64,000 nucleotides of DNA from Pseudomonas fortuita (GTDB lineage Bacteria; Pseudomonadota; Gammaproteobacteria; Pseudomonadales; Pseudomonadaceae): assembly GCF_026898135.2 (NCBI RefSeq), contig NZ_CP114035.2, positions 5,807,501 to 5,871,500 on the forward strand, written 5' to 3'. The notes beneath the pieces were generated by a model that searched no databases, was not told where the DNA came from, and saw only the letters and a list, made by a program, of their open reading frames with translations. A program made the translations under genes and the position numbers. Each line of letters begins with the position of its first letter. Position 1 is the first letter of the stretch. Below are positions 1 through 8,277 of this stretch, in pieces.

Positions 1-591
1 AAGCAGCCAGCGGCCGGCAAGCCTGCAGACAAGGAAAAGTCCGGCGACAAGCCGCAGCAGCGCAAGCCGCGTGACAACAAGCCGCGCCAGCAGCAGGCCA
101 GCCAGAACAGCGTGCCCAAGCCGCCAGCCGACCGTGCCCCGGATGAGTTCCTGGATGACGAAGTCGACAACTTCGGTAACCGCGCCGATTACGTCAGCCC
201 GTACCAAGGCAAGAACCAGGGACGTAACCGTCGTCCTGGCGGTGGTACTGGTGCAGGCCAGAGCCAAGGAGGTGCTGCCCCGCGTAGCAACGGTGGCGGT
301 GGTCAGGCTCGCAACGGCGGCCAGCCACGCACTGCAAACGGTGAGAAGCGCCCGCCGCGCAATAACAACGGTGGTGGTGCTCGCCGTGATGGCGGTGGCC
401 GTGGCCGCCCGGCCCGTGACGATGCTGCCCGGCAAGAGCCGGCCGTGCGCAACACGCGCCAGCCGGAAAAACAGCCGGTGATCATCCGCAAGGAGTCCAA
501 GCTCGACCGTTTCCCGACGCCTGAGCAACTGGATGATCTGCCGAGCCGCCCGCGCGGTGAGCGTCCCGCCCTGTTGACCCGAAAAGGTTAA
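1..591 (+). CDS. C-terminal tail of a DEAD-box RNA helicase, probably RhlE-type (5' end outside window)
   Basis: The frame is open from the first base to a TAA at 589-591, so only a C-terminal part is present. The visible 196 residues are a disordered, strongly basic tail rich in Gly, Arg, Asn, Gln and Pro. It ends with a more ordered segment containing RFPTPEQLDDLPSRPRGE. No helicase motif is visible. The identity rests on this RNA-binding type of tail and on context: in P. aeruginosa the RhlE2 helicase gene lies near the same YceI, cytochrome b561, amine oxidase and bioA neighbours. If right, it remodels RNA with ATP, and the tail adds RNA or RNase contacts. It converges on the YceI gene across a strong terminator. 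Another RGG-rich RNA-binding protein is possible. Confidence 0.6.
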   Translation, partial: KQPAAGKPADKEKSGDKPQQRKPRDNKPRQQQASQNSVPKPPADRAPDEFLDDEVDNFGNRADYVSPYQGKNQGRNRRPGGGTGAGQSQGGAAPRSNGGGGQARNGGQPRTANGEKRPPRNNNGGGARRDGGGRGRPARDDAARQEPAVRNTRQPEKQPVIIRKESKLDRFPTPEQLDDLPSRPRGERPALLTRKG

Positions 592-638
592 GCCAGAGGC
601 AGCCTGTAGCGGCCCTGTCAGGGCCCTGAACGGGAAAA

Positions 639-667
639 GAAAACGCCGCCCTATGGGCGGCGTTTTC
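639..667. terminator. Bidirectional rho-independent terminator
   Basis: A perfect 13-bp stem, GAAAACGCCGCCC paired with GGGCGGCGTTTTC, closes on a 3-base loop (TAT). The A-tract on one side and T-tract on the other let it act in both directions. It sits between the convergent helicase and YceI genes. Confidence 0.9.
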
Positions 668-684
668 TATTGCCAAGGCAATGC

Positions 685-1263
685 TTACTTCTGCTTCACA
701 CCTTCAACACTGATATCCAGGTCGAGGGTCTGCGAAGTCGGGCCTGGGCCTTTGATACCGAAGTCGTTCAGGTTAAGGGTGGTGGTGGCGTTGAAACCAG
801 CACGCTCACCACCCCATGGGTCCTTGCCTTCACCGTTGAAGGTAGCCTTGAAGGTGACCGGCTTGGTCACGCCGTGCAGGGTCAGGTCGCCGGTCACGTC
901 AGCAGTCTTGTCGCCAGTCGACTTGACGGCGGTGGAGACGAACTTGGCTTCAGGATACTTCTTCACGTCGAGGAAGTCGGCGCTGGCGATGTGCTTGTCA
1001 CGCTCGGCATGGTTCGACCACAGGCTGGCGGTTTTCAGGTCGACGCTGATCTTGCTGGCTTCAGGCTTGGCGCTATCCCAGGTGAAGTTGCCGTCGAAAT
1101 CCTTGAAGGTACCGTGAATAAAGCTGTAACCCAGGTGGCTGATCTTCCAGTCGACAAACGCGTGCTGGCCTTCCTTGTCGATCTTGTACTCGGCAGCCAT
1201 GACCTGGCCGGCGGAAAGCAGAGCGGTACCGAGCGCCAGAGCGGCAAAAGTCTTTTTCAACAT
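685..1263 (-). CDS. YceI-family secreted protein
   Basis: The 192-residue protein starts with a clear Sec signal peptide ([16 protein letters not shown], Ala-X-Ala site near residue 23). The YceI lipocalin-like fold follows; the family binds amphiphilic or isoprenoid ligands in the periplasm. Typical features are the start of the mature chain ([20 protein letters not shown]) and the stretch [15 protein letters not shown]. The ATG at 1263 is preferred because an AGGAAGGA ribosome-binding site lies just upstream; a TTG seven codons earlier lacks one. It is 34 bases downstream of a cytochrome b561 gene, a pairing common for YceI, so the two are likely co-transcribed. The P. aeruginosa relative at this locus has been named PasP. 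The ligand here is unknown. Confidence 0.88.
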   Translation of the reverse strand: MLKKTFAALALGTALLSAGQVMAAEYKIDKEGQHAFVDWKISHLGYSFIHGTFKDFDGNFTWDSAKPEASKISVDLKTASLWSNHAERDKHIASADFLDVKKYPEAKFVSTAVKSTGDKTADVTGDLTLHGVTKPVTFKATFNGEGKDPWGGERAGFNATTTLNLNDFGIKGPGPTSQTLDLDISVEGVKQK

Positions 1264-1297
1264 CCTTATTTCCTTCCTATGCAATTGAGGTTGAGAG

Positions 1298-1849
1298 TCA
1301 AGCTTTGCGGCCCAACATGCGGGTCAGGGTCGCGTCACGGTCGATGAAATGGTGCTTGAGCGCTGCCAGGCCATGCAGCACGGCAAAAATCACCAGGCCC
1401 CAGGCAAGCCACAGATGAATCACGCCAGCCACATCTGCCTGATCAGGCAGGTCGCTGACCAGTGCCGGTACTTCGAACAGGCCAAACACCGGAATGCCGA
1501 CGCCGTCAGCGGTAGAAATCAGGTAACCGGCAGCCATCACCGCAAACAGGCCAAGGTACAGCGCCAGATGGCCCAGCTTGGCCGCTAGCCGTGTGGCCGC
1601 GCCGTGGTTGGCAGGTGCCGGTGGTGGCGGGCTGATGAAACGCCAGACTACCCGCAACAGCATCACCGCCAGCAGCACCAGGCCGATGCTCTTGTGCAGG
1701 TCCGGGCCGGCCTTGCGCCAAGGGCTGTAGTAGTCGAGGCCGACCATCCACAGGCCGAGGCCGAACAGGCCGAAAACTGCCAGCGCCACGCCCCAGTGCA
1801 GGATGATGCTGACCACGCCGTAGCGAGAAGGTGAATTGCGCAGTTGCAT
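1298..1849 (-). CDS. Cytochrome b561, di-haem membrane protein
   Basis: A 183-residue integral membrane protein with about four hydrophobic helices. Histidines suited to haem ligation lie in helix-associated motifs: IILHWG (His18), DLHKSIG (His51) and a C-terminal pair of segments around HLWLAWG and [11 protein letters not shown]. The family moves electrons between quinol and periplasmic or small-molecule acceptors. The gene is first in a two-gene unit with the downstream YceI gene. This linkage suggests that the YceI protein carries a ligand, possibly a quinone, that this cytochrome oxidises or reduces; that is inference from co-occurrence. Confidence 0.88.
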   Translation of the reverse strand: MQLRNSPSRYGVVSIILHWGVALAVFGLFGLGLWMVGLDYYSPWRKAGPDLHKSIGLVLLAVMLLRVVWRFISPPPPAPANHGAATRLAAKLGHLALYLGLFAVMAAGYLISTADGVGIPVFGLFEVPALVSDLPDQADVAGVIHLWLAWGLVIFAVLHGLAALKHHFIDRDATLTRMLGRKA

Positions 1850-1924
1850 GTTGGCGTGTTTCTCCGTGGAAGCTGTGCACAGACTAACGCGTAACGTATC
1901 GAATAAAAGCGGAAAAAATTGCTT

Positions 1925-1943
1925 CGGATTATCGATAAATCCG
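1925..1943. repeat. Inverted repeat upstream of the cytochrome b561-yceI unit
   Basis: CGGATT and AATCCG flank a 7-base centre (ATCGATA) in an AT-rich stretch 76-94 bases before the b561 start. It could be an operator for the b561-yceI unit or a chance palindrome. The wider gene-free stretch 1850-2167 holds this site, an AT-rich segment (about 1900-1985) that may contain the promoter, and the REP pair that follows. Confidence 0.3.
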
Positions 1944-2018
1944 ATATGTATTGTGTAAGCTTCCCATTAAGGAAACATTAACGATAGTCGGGGAGAACAT
2001 CGGCAACAAGCAAGCTGC

Positions 2019-2106
2019 TGTGGAAGCGGGCTTGTTCCGCGAAGGAGGGCACGCGGTGTCTGGCACCGGCTTTGCCGGTGTTCGCGGGGCAAGCCCGCTC
2101 CCACAG
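2019..2106. repeat. REP-type inverted pair
   Basis: Two oppositely oriented copies of the P. putida REP sequence (core GCGGGCTTGttCCGCGAAG facing CGCGGGGCAAGCCCGCTCC) are separated by about 35 bases that contain a second small hairpin. The pair lies downstream of the amine oxidase gene. Such pairs fold into stable RNA hairpins and may protect 3' ends. Confidence 0.8.
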
Positions 2107-2167
2107 AGTCCCCGCTAACTCAGGGAGTTAGCGTGACTCTGAGGGAGCAGCCAGCACCTTCGATCAA

Positions 2168-4033
2168 TCAGCCAGCCTTGGCCTGGTTATTGACCACAGG
2201 TTTCTTGGTCGGCTCGGATTTGGCTGTCGCCTTCTTGGTTTCGGCAGGCTTGGGAGCTGGCTTGTGCGCCGGGGCATGCTTGGACGGGGCGGCCTTGGTT
2301 GCCGCAGGCTTGGCAGCCGGTTCCTTGGCTACAGGCGCAGGCGCTGCCGGGGCCGGCGCGGCCTGTGGAGCAGGCGCAGGTGCCGGCGCCACTTCCTCAG
2401 CTTTGGCGATTGGCTCAGCCTTCACCTCTGGCGCTTGCGCCCCACCGAACAGGCGTTTGAAGAAGCCTGGCTTGTCCTGCTTGGCCTCTTCGGGCTGCTT
2501 AGGCTCAGCTTTGACCGGCGCCTTGTCAGCCTTGTCGCCCTTATCGGACGAACCACCAAACATATTGGAGAAGAACCCGCCCTTGCTGTCCTTGGTGGCC
2601 GCTGCACCGGCTGCCGCTGCCGCCGCAACCGGCACCGCCTTGGCGGGGTCGAACGACTTGCCGGCCAGCAGGTCCTGCGCCTGGCTGGCCGCACGCTGGC
2701 CACTGCGCAGGGCGCCTTCCAGGGTGCCTGGGTACAGGGCGTCGGTGTGCTCACCGGCAAAGGTGATGCGCTGCACTGGGCGCTCCCACAGGCGCCAGTA
2801 CTTGCTGATCTGCCCTGGGCCATAGGCCAGGTACGCGCCGCCAGTACCAGCATCGGTGCTGTAGCGCTTCACCTCGTAACCGGTAAAGGCACCGCGGGCT
2901 TGCGGGTAGAACGCATGCAGGCGGATCAGCACCTGGTCGACCATCTGCTTGTCGCCAAACGCCTGCAGCAGGCGGGCATTGTCGCCGGAAAGGTTGATCA
3001 CCACGTTGGCGCCGCCCTTGAGCGCCGGCTCGATCCACAGCATGCCGAGGCCGGTATTACTGAAGATTTCGCCCGACATGCGCGCGCGGCTTTCCCACAC
3101 GGGCTTCTTGAACTTGAGCATCAGCTGGTCGCGCCAGCCATAATTGGTGCCTTTGAGCGCCGCCAGGTGCTGGTTGTCCAGGCCCGGAGTCATCTGGATC
3201 TTGGCCAGGGCGCGCAGTGGTACGGCCATGACCAGGTAATCCGCCTGGTAGCCGACACTGCCAACTTTGACCGTTACACCATCCTTGTCCTGGACGATGG
3301 CAGTGACAGGTGAGCTGGTCTTGATGGTCTTCAGCTGCTTGACGAAGGCCTGGGCCAGCACCGGGCTGCCACCGGGCAGGCGCGCGGCACGCAGGTCGCG
3401 GTCGCTGACACCACGGTACACTCGGTTCTGCTGGGCGAAATACAGCAGCGACAGACGCGACGGCTCATCGTAACGGGTACGGATCTGCTGGTTGATCAGC
3501 TGACGGGCAGTGGCCGGCAGTTGCAGTTTGTCCAGCCAGGTGGAGACGTTGATCTGGTCGAGTGCGAACAGCGTGCTGGTTGCCTGCGGGTTCAGCGGGT
3601 CATCGATCGAACGGGCCAAGTCATCGAGGGTTTTCTCGTAGCGCTTGAGCGCTTCGGCGGTAGCCGGTTGCTTGGTGGCCAGGTCGGTGGCGCTGAAGTA
3701 CTCACCGTCGATGAGGTAACCAGGGGTACGCACGAACTCCGGTGCCGCCAGTGTTTCAAGCTTGAAACGGTCCAGGTAATGGTTGAGCACCGGCTGCGCC
3801 TTGGCATTGCCGATCCACTCGCTGGTGGCCAGGCCCGAACGCCCACCCATGCCCGATTTGGCCTCCAGCAGGGTCACCTGCCAGCCTTTGTCCTGCAGCT
3901 CATAGGCTGCCGTCAGGCCAGCCAGGCCGCCACCCACGACAATCGCCGTGGGCGTCTTGTCCTTTGCCAGCGCGGCGCCGCTGGTGACACCAATCAATAC
4001 CAACGCGCACAGGCGCACCCAAGCAGCAGCCAT
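2168..4033 (-). CDS. Exported FAD-dependent amine oxidase with a long Ala/Pro/Lys-rich tail
   Basis: A 621-residue flavoprotein. Residues 1-23 look like a signal peptide (MAAAWVRLCALVLIGVTSGA). They are followed directly by a dinucleotide-binding motif (VVGGGLAGLTAAYELQDKGW) and GMGGRSG, both typical of flavin amine oxidases. Near residue 425 the FAD motif FAGEHTDALYPGTLEGALRSG closes the catalytic part. The last ~190 residues are low-complexity Ala, Pro and Lys with two short similar modules (GFFSNMFGG, GFFKRLFGG). The family oxidises amines or acts as a desaturase or dehydrogenase; the substrate cannot be read from sequence. The orthologous position in P. aeruginosa also carries an amine oxidase. 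The leader and tail suggest a periplasmic or envelope-attached enzyme. It is transcribed away from the neighbouring unknown gene. Confidence 0.82.
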   Translation of the reverse strand: MAAAWVRLCALVLIGVTSGAALAKDKTPTAIVVGGGLAGLTAAYELQDKGWQVTLLEAKSGMGGRSGLATSEWIGNAKAQPVLNHYLDRFKLETLAAPEFVRTPGYLIDGEYFSATDLATKQPATAEALKRYEKTLDDLARSIDDPLNPQATSTLFALDQINVSTWLDKLQLPATARQLINQQIRTRYDEPSRLSLLYFAQQNRVYRGVSDRDLRAARLPGGSPVLAQAFVKQLKTIKTSSPVTAIVQDKDGVTVKVGSVGYQADYLVMAVPLRALAKIQMTPGLDNQHLAALKGTNYGWRDQLMLKFKKPVWESRARMSGEIFSNTGLGMLWIEPALKGGANVVINLSGDNARLLQAFGDKQMVDQVLIRLHAFYPQARGAFTGYEVKRYSTDAGTGGAYLAYGPGQISKYWRLWERPVQRITFAGEHTDALYPGTLEGALRSGQRAASQAQDLLAGKSFDPAKAVPVAAAAAAGAAATKDSKGGFFSNMFGGSSDKGDKADKAPVKAEPKQPEEAKQDKPGFFKRLFGGAQAPEVKAEPIAKAEEVAPAPAPAPQAAPAPAAPAPVAKEPAAKPAATKAAPSKHAPAHKPAPKPAETKKATAKSEPTKKPVVNNQAKAG

Positions 4034-4153
4034 GTCGGCGAACTCCGAGTCAGAGGTTACAGAAACAGGGAGAGGCAGGAATGCCCCGAGAGAGATGCGT
4101 TAAGAATACGTCAGCTCCGCCGGCCCTGCCAGCGCAGTGACATCAAGTCCTTT

Positions 4154-4174
4154 TGGCAACTGACATTTTTGCCA
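4154..4174. repeat. Inverted repeat in a divergent promoter region
   Basis: TGGCAA and TTGCCA are separated by 9 bases, between the divergent amine oxidase and unknown 164-residue gene. The placement would suit a regulator acting on either promoter; no specific regulator is recognised. Confidence 0.3.
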
Positions 4175-4244
4175 GTAGCCATGTCACACGGCGGCAGGCG
4201 AAGCTGGCGAAACTGGCCAGAAGCCCCGCCAGGAGGGCATGCGC

Positions 4245-4736
4245 ATGATCTTCGAGGAGCACTTCCAACACGTCGAACGGCAGTTTCTATGGCACAAAAA
4301 AACGCTTCATACAGCCTCCGGCCTAAGTATCCGCTCCAACAGCACCTCTTGGACCGGCTTTCATGAAGCGTTCAAGGGTGAAGACGGTACCGAACTGGTC
4401 ATCGGTGAACACAGCGACGTAGAGATCGTCTTCGCCCAGGAAGTCGAGTGCCTGCGCCTGGAATACTACGTAGTCAGCGACTTTCTCTGCGACGACCTGC
4501 ACATGCTGTTCGATGCTGAAAGGGTTGATTACGACCTGGTCGCCCCGGTCCCGCGCACCTTTTACTGGCTCACAGTGGAAGGCAGCGGGTTTAGCGACCT
4601 GCGCCCCGGCCCCATTGCCACGTACCCCTACCACCAGGTGATCGACGGCCCCTTCCGCCGCCTGACCATCTCCACTTCGCAGGCCGGAACCGTGCACATC
4701 CGCAGGCTGGAATGGACCGGCACCCAACGTCATTGA
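4245..4736 (+). CDS. Conserved-looking hypothetical protein, unknown function
   Basis: A 163-residue acidic, soluble protein that I cannot assign to a family. It has no signal peptide or membrane segment. Alternating short hydrophobic runs and many aromatic residues suggest a beta-rich fold (TFYWLTVEGSGFSDL; HVERQFLWHKKTLHTAS). The ATG at 4245 is preferred over the in-frame ATG at 4239, because the strong AGGAGG at 4231-4236 sits 8 bases from 4245 and only 2 from 4239. It lies 79 bases before bioA on the same strand. The good ribosome-binding site and frame composition support a real gene; co-transcription with bioA is possible. Confidence 0.7.
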   Translation: MIFEEHFQHVERQFLWHKKTLHTASGLSIRSNSTSWTGFHEAFKGEDGTELVIGEHSDVEIVFAQEVECLRLEYYVVSDFLCDDLHMLFDAERVDYDLVAPVPRTFYWLTVEGSGFSDLRPGPIATYPYHQVIDGPFRRLTISTSQAGTVHIRRLEWTGTQRH

Positions 4737-4815
4737 AAGGCAGCGGTTGTCCTGCCCTGCGGCATTGCTTAGGCTTACGCGGTCGAACCACGCCGCAAAG
4801 CCAGGAGAAGTGCCC

Positions 4816-6222
4816 ATGGGCCTCAACGATCAGTGGATGCAACGTGACCTCAAGGTCCTGTGGCACCCCTGTACCCAGATGAAAGACCACGAGCAGCTGC
4901 CGCTGATCCCGATCAAGCGCGGCGAAGGCGTGTGGCTTGAGGACTTCGAAGGCAAGCGCTACCTGGACGCGGTGAGCAGCTGGTGGGTCAATGTGTTCGG
5001 CCACGCCAACCCGCGCATCAACCAGCGCATCAAGGACCAGGTCGACCAACTGGAGCACGTGATCCTGGCCGGTTTCAGCCATCAGCCGGTAATCGAGCTG
5101 TCCGAGCGCCTGGTGGCCATGACCCCGGCCGGCCTTGACCGGGTGTTCTACGCCGACAACGGCTCGTCGTGTATCGAAGTGGCGCTGAAGATGAGCTTCC
5201 ACTACTGGCAGAACGTCGGCAAGCCGGGCAAGAAGCGCTTCGTCACTCTGACCAACAGCTACCACGGCGAAACCATCGCCGCCATGTCGGTAGGTGATGT
5301 GCCGCTGTTCACCGAAACCTACAAGGCGTTGCTGCTGGACACGATCAAGGTGCCTAGCCCCGACTGCTACCTGCGCCCCGAAGGCATGAGCTGGGAGGAG
5401 CATTCGCGCAACATGTTCGCCGCCATGGAGCAGATCCTGGCCGAACACCACGCCTCGATCAGCGCCGTGATCGTCGAGCCGCTGATCCAGGGTGCCGGCG
5501 GCATGCGCATGTACCACCCGGTGTACCTCAAGCTGCTGCGCGAGGCCTGCGACCGCTATGACGTGCACCTGATCCACGACGAAATCGCCGTGGGCTTTGG
5601 CCGCACCGGCACGATGTTCGCCTGCGAACAGGCCGGTATCCGCCCGGACTTCCTGTGCCTGTCCAAGGCCCTGACCGGTGGCTACCTGCCGCTGGCCGCC
5701 TGCCTGACCACCGACAAGGTCTACCAGGCGTTCTATGACGACTACCCGACCCTGCGCGCGTTCCTGCACTCGCACAGCTACACCGGCAACCCGCTGGCTT
5801 GTGCTGCGGCGCTGGCGACTCTGGATATCTTCGAGCAGGACAACGTGATCGAAGCCAACAAGGCCCTGGCCACGCGCATGGCCACCGCCACTGCGCACCT
5901 GGCCGAGCATGCTCACGTTGCCGAAATCCGCCAGACCGGCATGGCCCTGGCTATCGAAATGGTTCAGGACAAGGCTGGCAAGGTGGCCTACCCCTGGCAG
6001 GAGCGTCGCGGCCTGAAGGTGTTCGAGCATGCCCTGACCCGCGGCGCCTTGCTGCGGCCGCTGGGCAGCGTGGTGTACTTCCTGCCACCGTACGTGATCA
6101 CCCCTGAGCAGATCGATTTCCTTGCCGAGGTCGCCAGCGAAGGCATCGACATCGCCACCCGCGACAGCGTCAGTGTTGCCGTGCCGGCCAACTTCCACCC
6201 CGATTTCCGCGACCCGGGCTAG
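4816..6222 (+). CDS. bioA: Adenosylmethionine-8-amino-7-oxononanoate aminotransferase
   Basis: BioA transfers the amino group of S-adenosylmethionine to 7-keto-8-aminopelargonate, giving 7,8-diaminopelargonate in biotin synthesis; it uses PLP in the cytosol. The 468-residue length fits the family. Class III aminotransferase features are clear: [14 protein letters not shown] near the N-terminus, [20 protein letters not shown] in the middle, and the Schiff-base lysine Lys284 in [11 protein letters not shown]. The ATG at 4816 is chosen over an upstream in-frame start because AGGAGAAG lies 5 bases before it and homologues begin at about [12 protein letters not shown]. No other biotin gene is nearby, as in other Pseudomonas, where bioBFHCD is a separate cluster. 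Confidence 0.95.
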   Translation: MGLNDQWMQRDLKVLWHPCTQMKDHEQLPLIPIKRGEGVWLEDFEGKRYLDAVSSWWVNVFGHANPRINQRIKDQVDQLEHVILAGFSHQPVIELSERLVAMTPAGLDRVFYADNGSSCIEVALKMSFHYWQNVGKPGKKRFVTLTNSYHGETIAAMSVGDVPLFTETYKALLLDTIKVPSPDCYLRPEGMSWEEHSRNMFAAMEQILAEHHASISAVIVEPLIQGAGGMRMYHPVYLKLLREACDRYDVHLIHDEIAVGFGRTGTMFACEQAGIRPDFLCLSKALTGGYLPLAACLTTDKVYQAFYDDYPTLRAFLHSHSYTGNPLACAAALATLDIFEQDNVIEANKALATRMATATAHLAEHAHVAEIRQTGMALAIEMVQDKAGKVAYPWQERRGLKVFEHALTRGALLRPLGSVVYFLPPYVITPEQIDFLAEVASEGIDIATRDSVSVAVPANFHPDFRDPG

Positions 6223-6247
6223 CCCGGCAATTCGCCACACCACTTTT

Positions 6248-6337
6248 CCTGTGGGTGCGAGCGTGCTCGCGAACAAGGGCGAAGCCCTTGCCAGGCACCG
6301 CAGCGCCTGATTCGCGGGCACGCCCGCTCCCACAGGG
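6248..6337. repeat. REP-type inverted pair
   Basis: CCTGTGGGTGCGAGCGTGCT faces GGCACGCCCGCTCCCACAGG, with a small internal hairpin (AAGGGCGAAGCCCTT) between. It occupies nearly the whole gap between bioA and the rsmE gene. Confidence 0.75.
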
Positions 6338-6369
6338 GATCTGTGTCTCTCTATTTACCGAGCAAACCC

Positions 6370-7089
6370 ATGAGATTGTCCCGCTTCTTCATCGACGCCC
6401 CCCTGAGCCTTGGCGAGCACGACCTGCCTGAAGCCCAGGCCCACTACATCGGCCGCGTACTGCGCATGGCCCCCGGCGACGCCGTGCAGCTATTCGACGG
6501 CAGCGGCCAGGAATACCTCGGTCAGCTGCTTGAAGTGGGCAAGAAAACCGTACGCGTCAACCTTGACCGGGCCATTGCCGGCCAGGCCGATTCACCGCTG
6601 CACGTGCACCTCGGCCAAGGCCTGTCCCGCGGCGAGCGTATGGATTGGGCGATCCAGAAGGCCACCGAGCTGGGCGCCAATGCAATCACCCCGATCGTCA
6701 GCGAGCGCTGCGAAGTGCGCCTGAAAGACGAGCGCGCCGACAAGCGCCTGGCCCATTGGCGGCAAGTGGCAATCAGCGCCTGTGAACAATGCGGTCGTTC
6801 TACCTTGCCGGTCATCCACCCACCCGTGACCCTGGCCGAATGGCTGGGCAGCACCAAGGCGGACCTGAAACTGGTCCTGCACCCGGTGGCCGAGCCGCTT
6901 ACCAGCCACGAAAAACCTGCGACCCTGGCGTTTCTGATCGGCCCCGAAGGCGGCCTGAGCGAGGCCGAAGTCGAGCAGGCCAAAGCGTCCGGCTTCCACG
7001 CCGCCCGCCTCGGCCCGCGCGTGCTGCGCACTGAAACTGCGCCCGTTGTGGCGCTGTCGGTGGCACAGCAACTGTGGGGCGACTTTTGA
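6370..7089 (+). CDS. rsmE: 16S rRNA m3U1498 methyltransferase RsmE
   Basis: RsmE methylates N3 of U1498 in helix 44 of the 30S subunit using SAM. The 239-residue protein has the family's order: an N-terminal PUA-like segment (RFFIDAPLSLGEHDLPEAQ), then a SPOUT domain with ERMDWAIQKATELGANAI, ISACEQCGRS, and the cofactor knot LIGPEGGLSEAEVEQA followed by LGPRVLRTETAPVVAL. The ATG at 6370 matches the usual family start (MRLSRFF); a GTG at 6343 would add nine residues and cannot be excluded, as neither has a strong ribosome-binding site. It is the canonical copy; a divergent relative lies after tatC. Confidence 0.92.
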   Translation: MRLSRFFIDAPLSLGEHDLPEAQAHYIGRVLRMAPGDAVQLFDGSGQEYLGQLLEVGKKTVRVNLDRAIAGQADSPLHVHLGQGLSRGERMDWAIQKATELGANAITPIVSERCEVRLKDERADKRLAHWRQVAISACEQCGRSTLPVIHPPVTLAEWLGSTKADLKLVLHPVAEPLTSHEKPATLAFLIGPEGGLSEAEVEQAKASGFHAARLGPRVLRTETAPVVALSVAQQLWGDF

Positions 7090-7707
7090 CTAGAGCACGT
7101 AGAACGACACCGCCACGAAATGCAGCAGGCTGCCGGTAATCACGAACAGGTGCCAGATGCCGTGAGCGTGGCGCAAGCGGCTGTCGAGCGCGAAGAAGAT
7201 GATGCCCACGGTGTAGAACACCCCGCCGGCGGCCAACCAGGCAAAGCCGGCGCTGCCCAGCGATTGCAGCAACGGTTTCACTGCCACCAGCACGATCCAG
7301 CCCATCACGGCATAAATGATGATCGACAGGATCCGCGCCTCGGAACGCGGCTTGATCTCTTGCAGCATACCGATCACCGCCAGCCCCCAGACCACGCCGA
7401 ACAGGCTCCAGCCCCAGGGGCCGCGCAGGCTGACCAGGCAGAATGGCGTGTAACTGCCAGCGATCAGCAGGTAGATAGAAAGGTGATCGAGCTTGCGCAT
7501 GATTACCTTGGCCCGCCCGCGGGTGCTGTGGTACAGGGTGGAAATGCTGTACAGCAACAGCAGGGTGCTGCCGTAGATGGAGAAACTGACGATCTTCCAC
7601 GGGTCCCCTTGCAGGCCCGCGACCACGATCAGCCAGATGGCACCGATACAGGCCAGGACAGCACCGACCAGGTGGGTCCAGGCATTGAAGCGTTCACCGT
7701 AATACAT
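7090..7707 (-). CDS. Hemolysin III / PAQR-family membrane protein (YqfA-like)
   Basis: A 205-residue polytopic protein with about seven hydrophobic helices and the family's conserved polar positions: ERFNAWTHLVGAVLA near the N-terminus, STLYHSTRG in the second helix region, KLDHLSIYLLIAGSYTPF in the middle and HGIWHLFVITGSLLHF near the C-terminus. The Ser, Asp and three His residues in these motifs form a zinc site in PAQR proteins and suggest a hydrolase-type activity on lipids. 'Hemolysin III' is a historical name; a membrane-homeostasis role is more likely. It converges with rsmE with essentially no gap. The start is an ATG at 7707. Confidence 0.9.
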   Translation of the reverse strand: MYYGERFNAWTHLVGAVLACIGAIWLIVVAGLQGDPWKIVSFSIYGSTLLLLYSISTLYHSTRGRAKVIMRKLDHLSIYLLIAGSYTPFCLVSLRGPWGWSLFGVVWGLAVIGMLQEIKPRSEARILSIIIYAVMGWIVLVAVKPLLQSLGSAGFAWLAAGGVFYTVGIIFFALDSRLRHAHGIWHLFVITGSLLHFVAVSFYVL

Positions 7708-7756
7708 GCAAACACAGACCTCTTCAGGTGGGCTGGGTTCCTGATGTGATGCTGAT

Positions 7757-7788
7757 GGCCTCTTCGCGGGCTTGCCCGCGAAGAGGCC
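7757..7788. repeat. REP-type perfect palindrome
   Basis: A 15-bp perfect stem (GGCCTCTTCGCGGGC with GCCCGCGAAGAGGCC) with a 2-base loop. It sits just downstream of chpC, the last gene of the chemosensory cluster, and upstream of the PAQR gene. It could stabilise or end the long chp transcript. Confidence 0.8.
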
Positions 7789-7803
7789 CGCACAAGCATC
7801 ATC

Positions 7804-8277
7804 CTAGCCAAGGTCAGGTTGCAGATCCGCGTCACGCACCAGCCTTTCCAGTGCAACCAGGTCCGGCACCCGAGCCACCTGCTCGCCCACCTGCACCGCC
7901 GCCAGCTCCAGCCTGCCCAGCGCCACGTCCACGTAGTTCAGCTGGCTGTCGAGCTTGCACGAGCGCGGGATGTCTTGCAGCAACAGCGCCAGGTAGCGCA
8001 GGCCGGTATCACCCAGTGCGTTGAGCACGACTACCCGGGCCCGCTCACCGCACGGGGTTTCACCCCCACACGCCGCCTCGAAGCCGATCAGCGGCAGGCG
8101 CTGCTGCCGCCAGTCGATCCAGCCCAGGTGCCAGGCGGGGTCGCCGGGCTGGCACACCAGGTTGCGCTGCCCGCTCAACTCAGCCACCGCCACGTTGGGC
8201 AGCACCAGGGTGCGATCACCCAAAGGCAGCAACAGCCCGGTCAGGCTGCTGCGCTGGCCGGAAATCAGTTCAAGCAT
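7804..8277 (-). CDS. chpC: CheW-like coupling protein ChpC
   Basis: A 157-residue CheW-type adaptor that should link a receptor to the ChpA kinase at the membrane. Typical CheW features are LPLGDRTLVLPNVAVAEL early, GWIDWRQQRLPLIGFEAACG in the middle and RVVVLNALGDTGLRYLALLL after it. The ATG at 8277 overlaps the end of chpA by 8 bases, so translation is coupled. An upstream in-frame start would add about 30 residues with no CheW similarity. In P. aeruginosa, chpB (methylesterase) lies between chpA and chpC; here it is absent. Confidence 0.85.
   Translation of the reverse strand: MLELISGQRSSLTGLLLPLGDRTLVLPNVAVAELSGQRNLVCQPGDPAWHLGWIDWRQQRLPLIGFEAACGGETPCGERARVVVLNALGDTGLRYLALLLQDIPRSCKLDSQLNYVDVALGRLELAAVQVGEQVARVPDLVALERLVRDADLQPDLG

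Noticed and set aside
611..625. GGCCCTG-T-CAGGGCC palindrome after the helicase gene.
   Set aside because: The one-base centre does not allow a stable hairpin loop without opening pairs, and the strong terminator next to it explains the site.
4591..6333. A 580-codon open frame on the minus strand, opposite bioA.
   Set aside because: It is a shadow of the high-GC third-position bias of bioA; the product is low in structure and has no recognisable domain, while bioA is complete.
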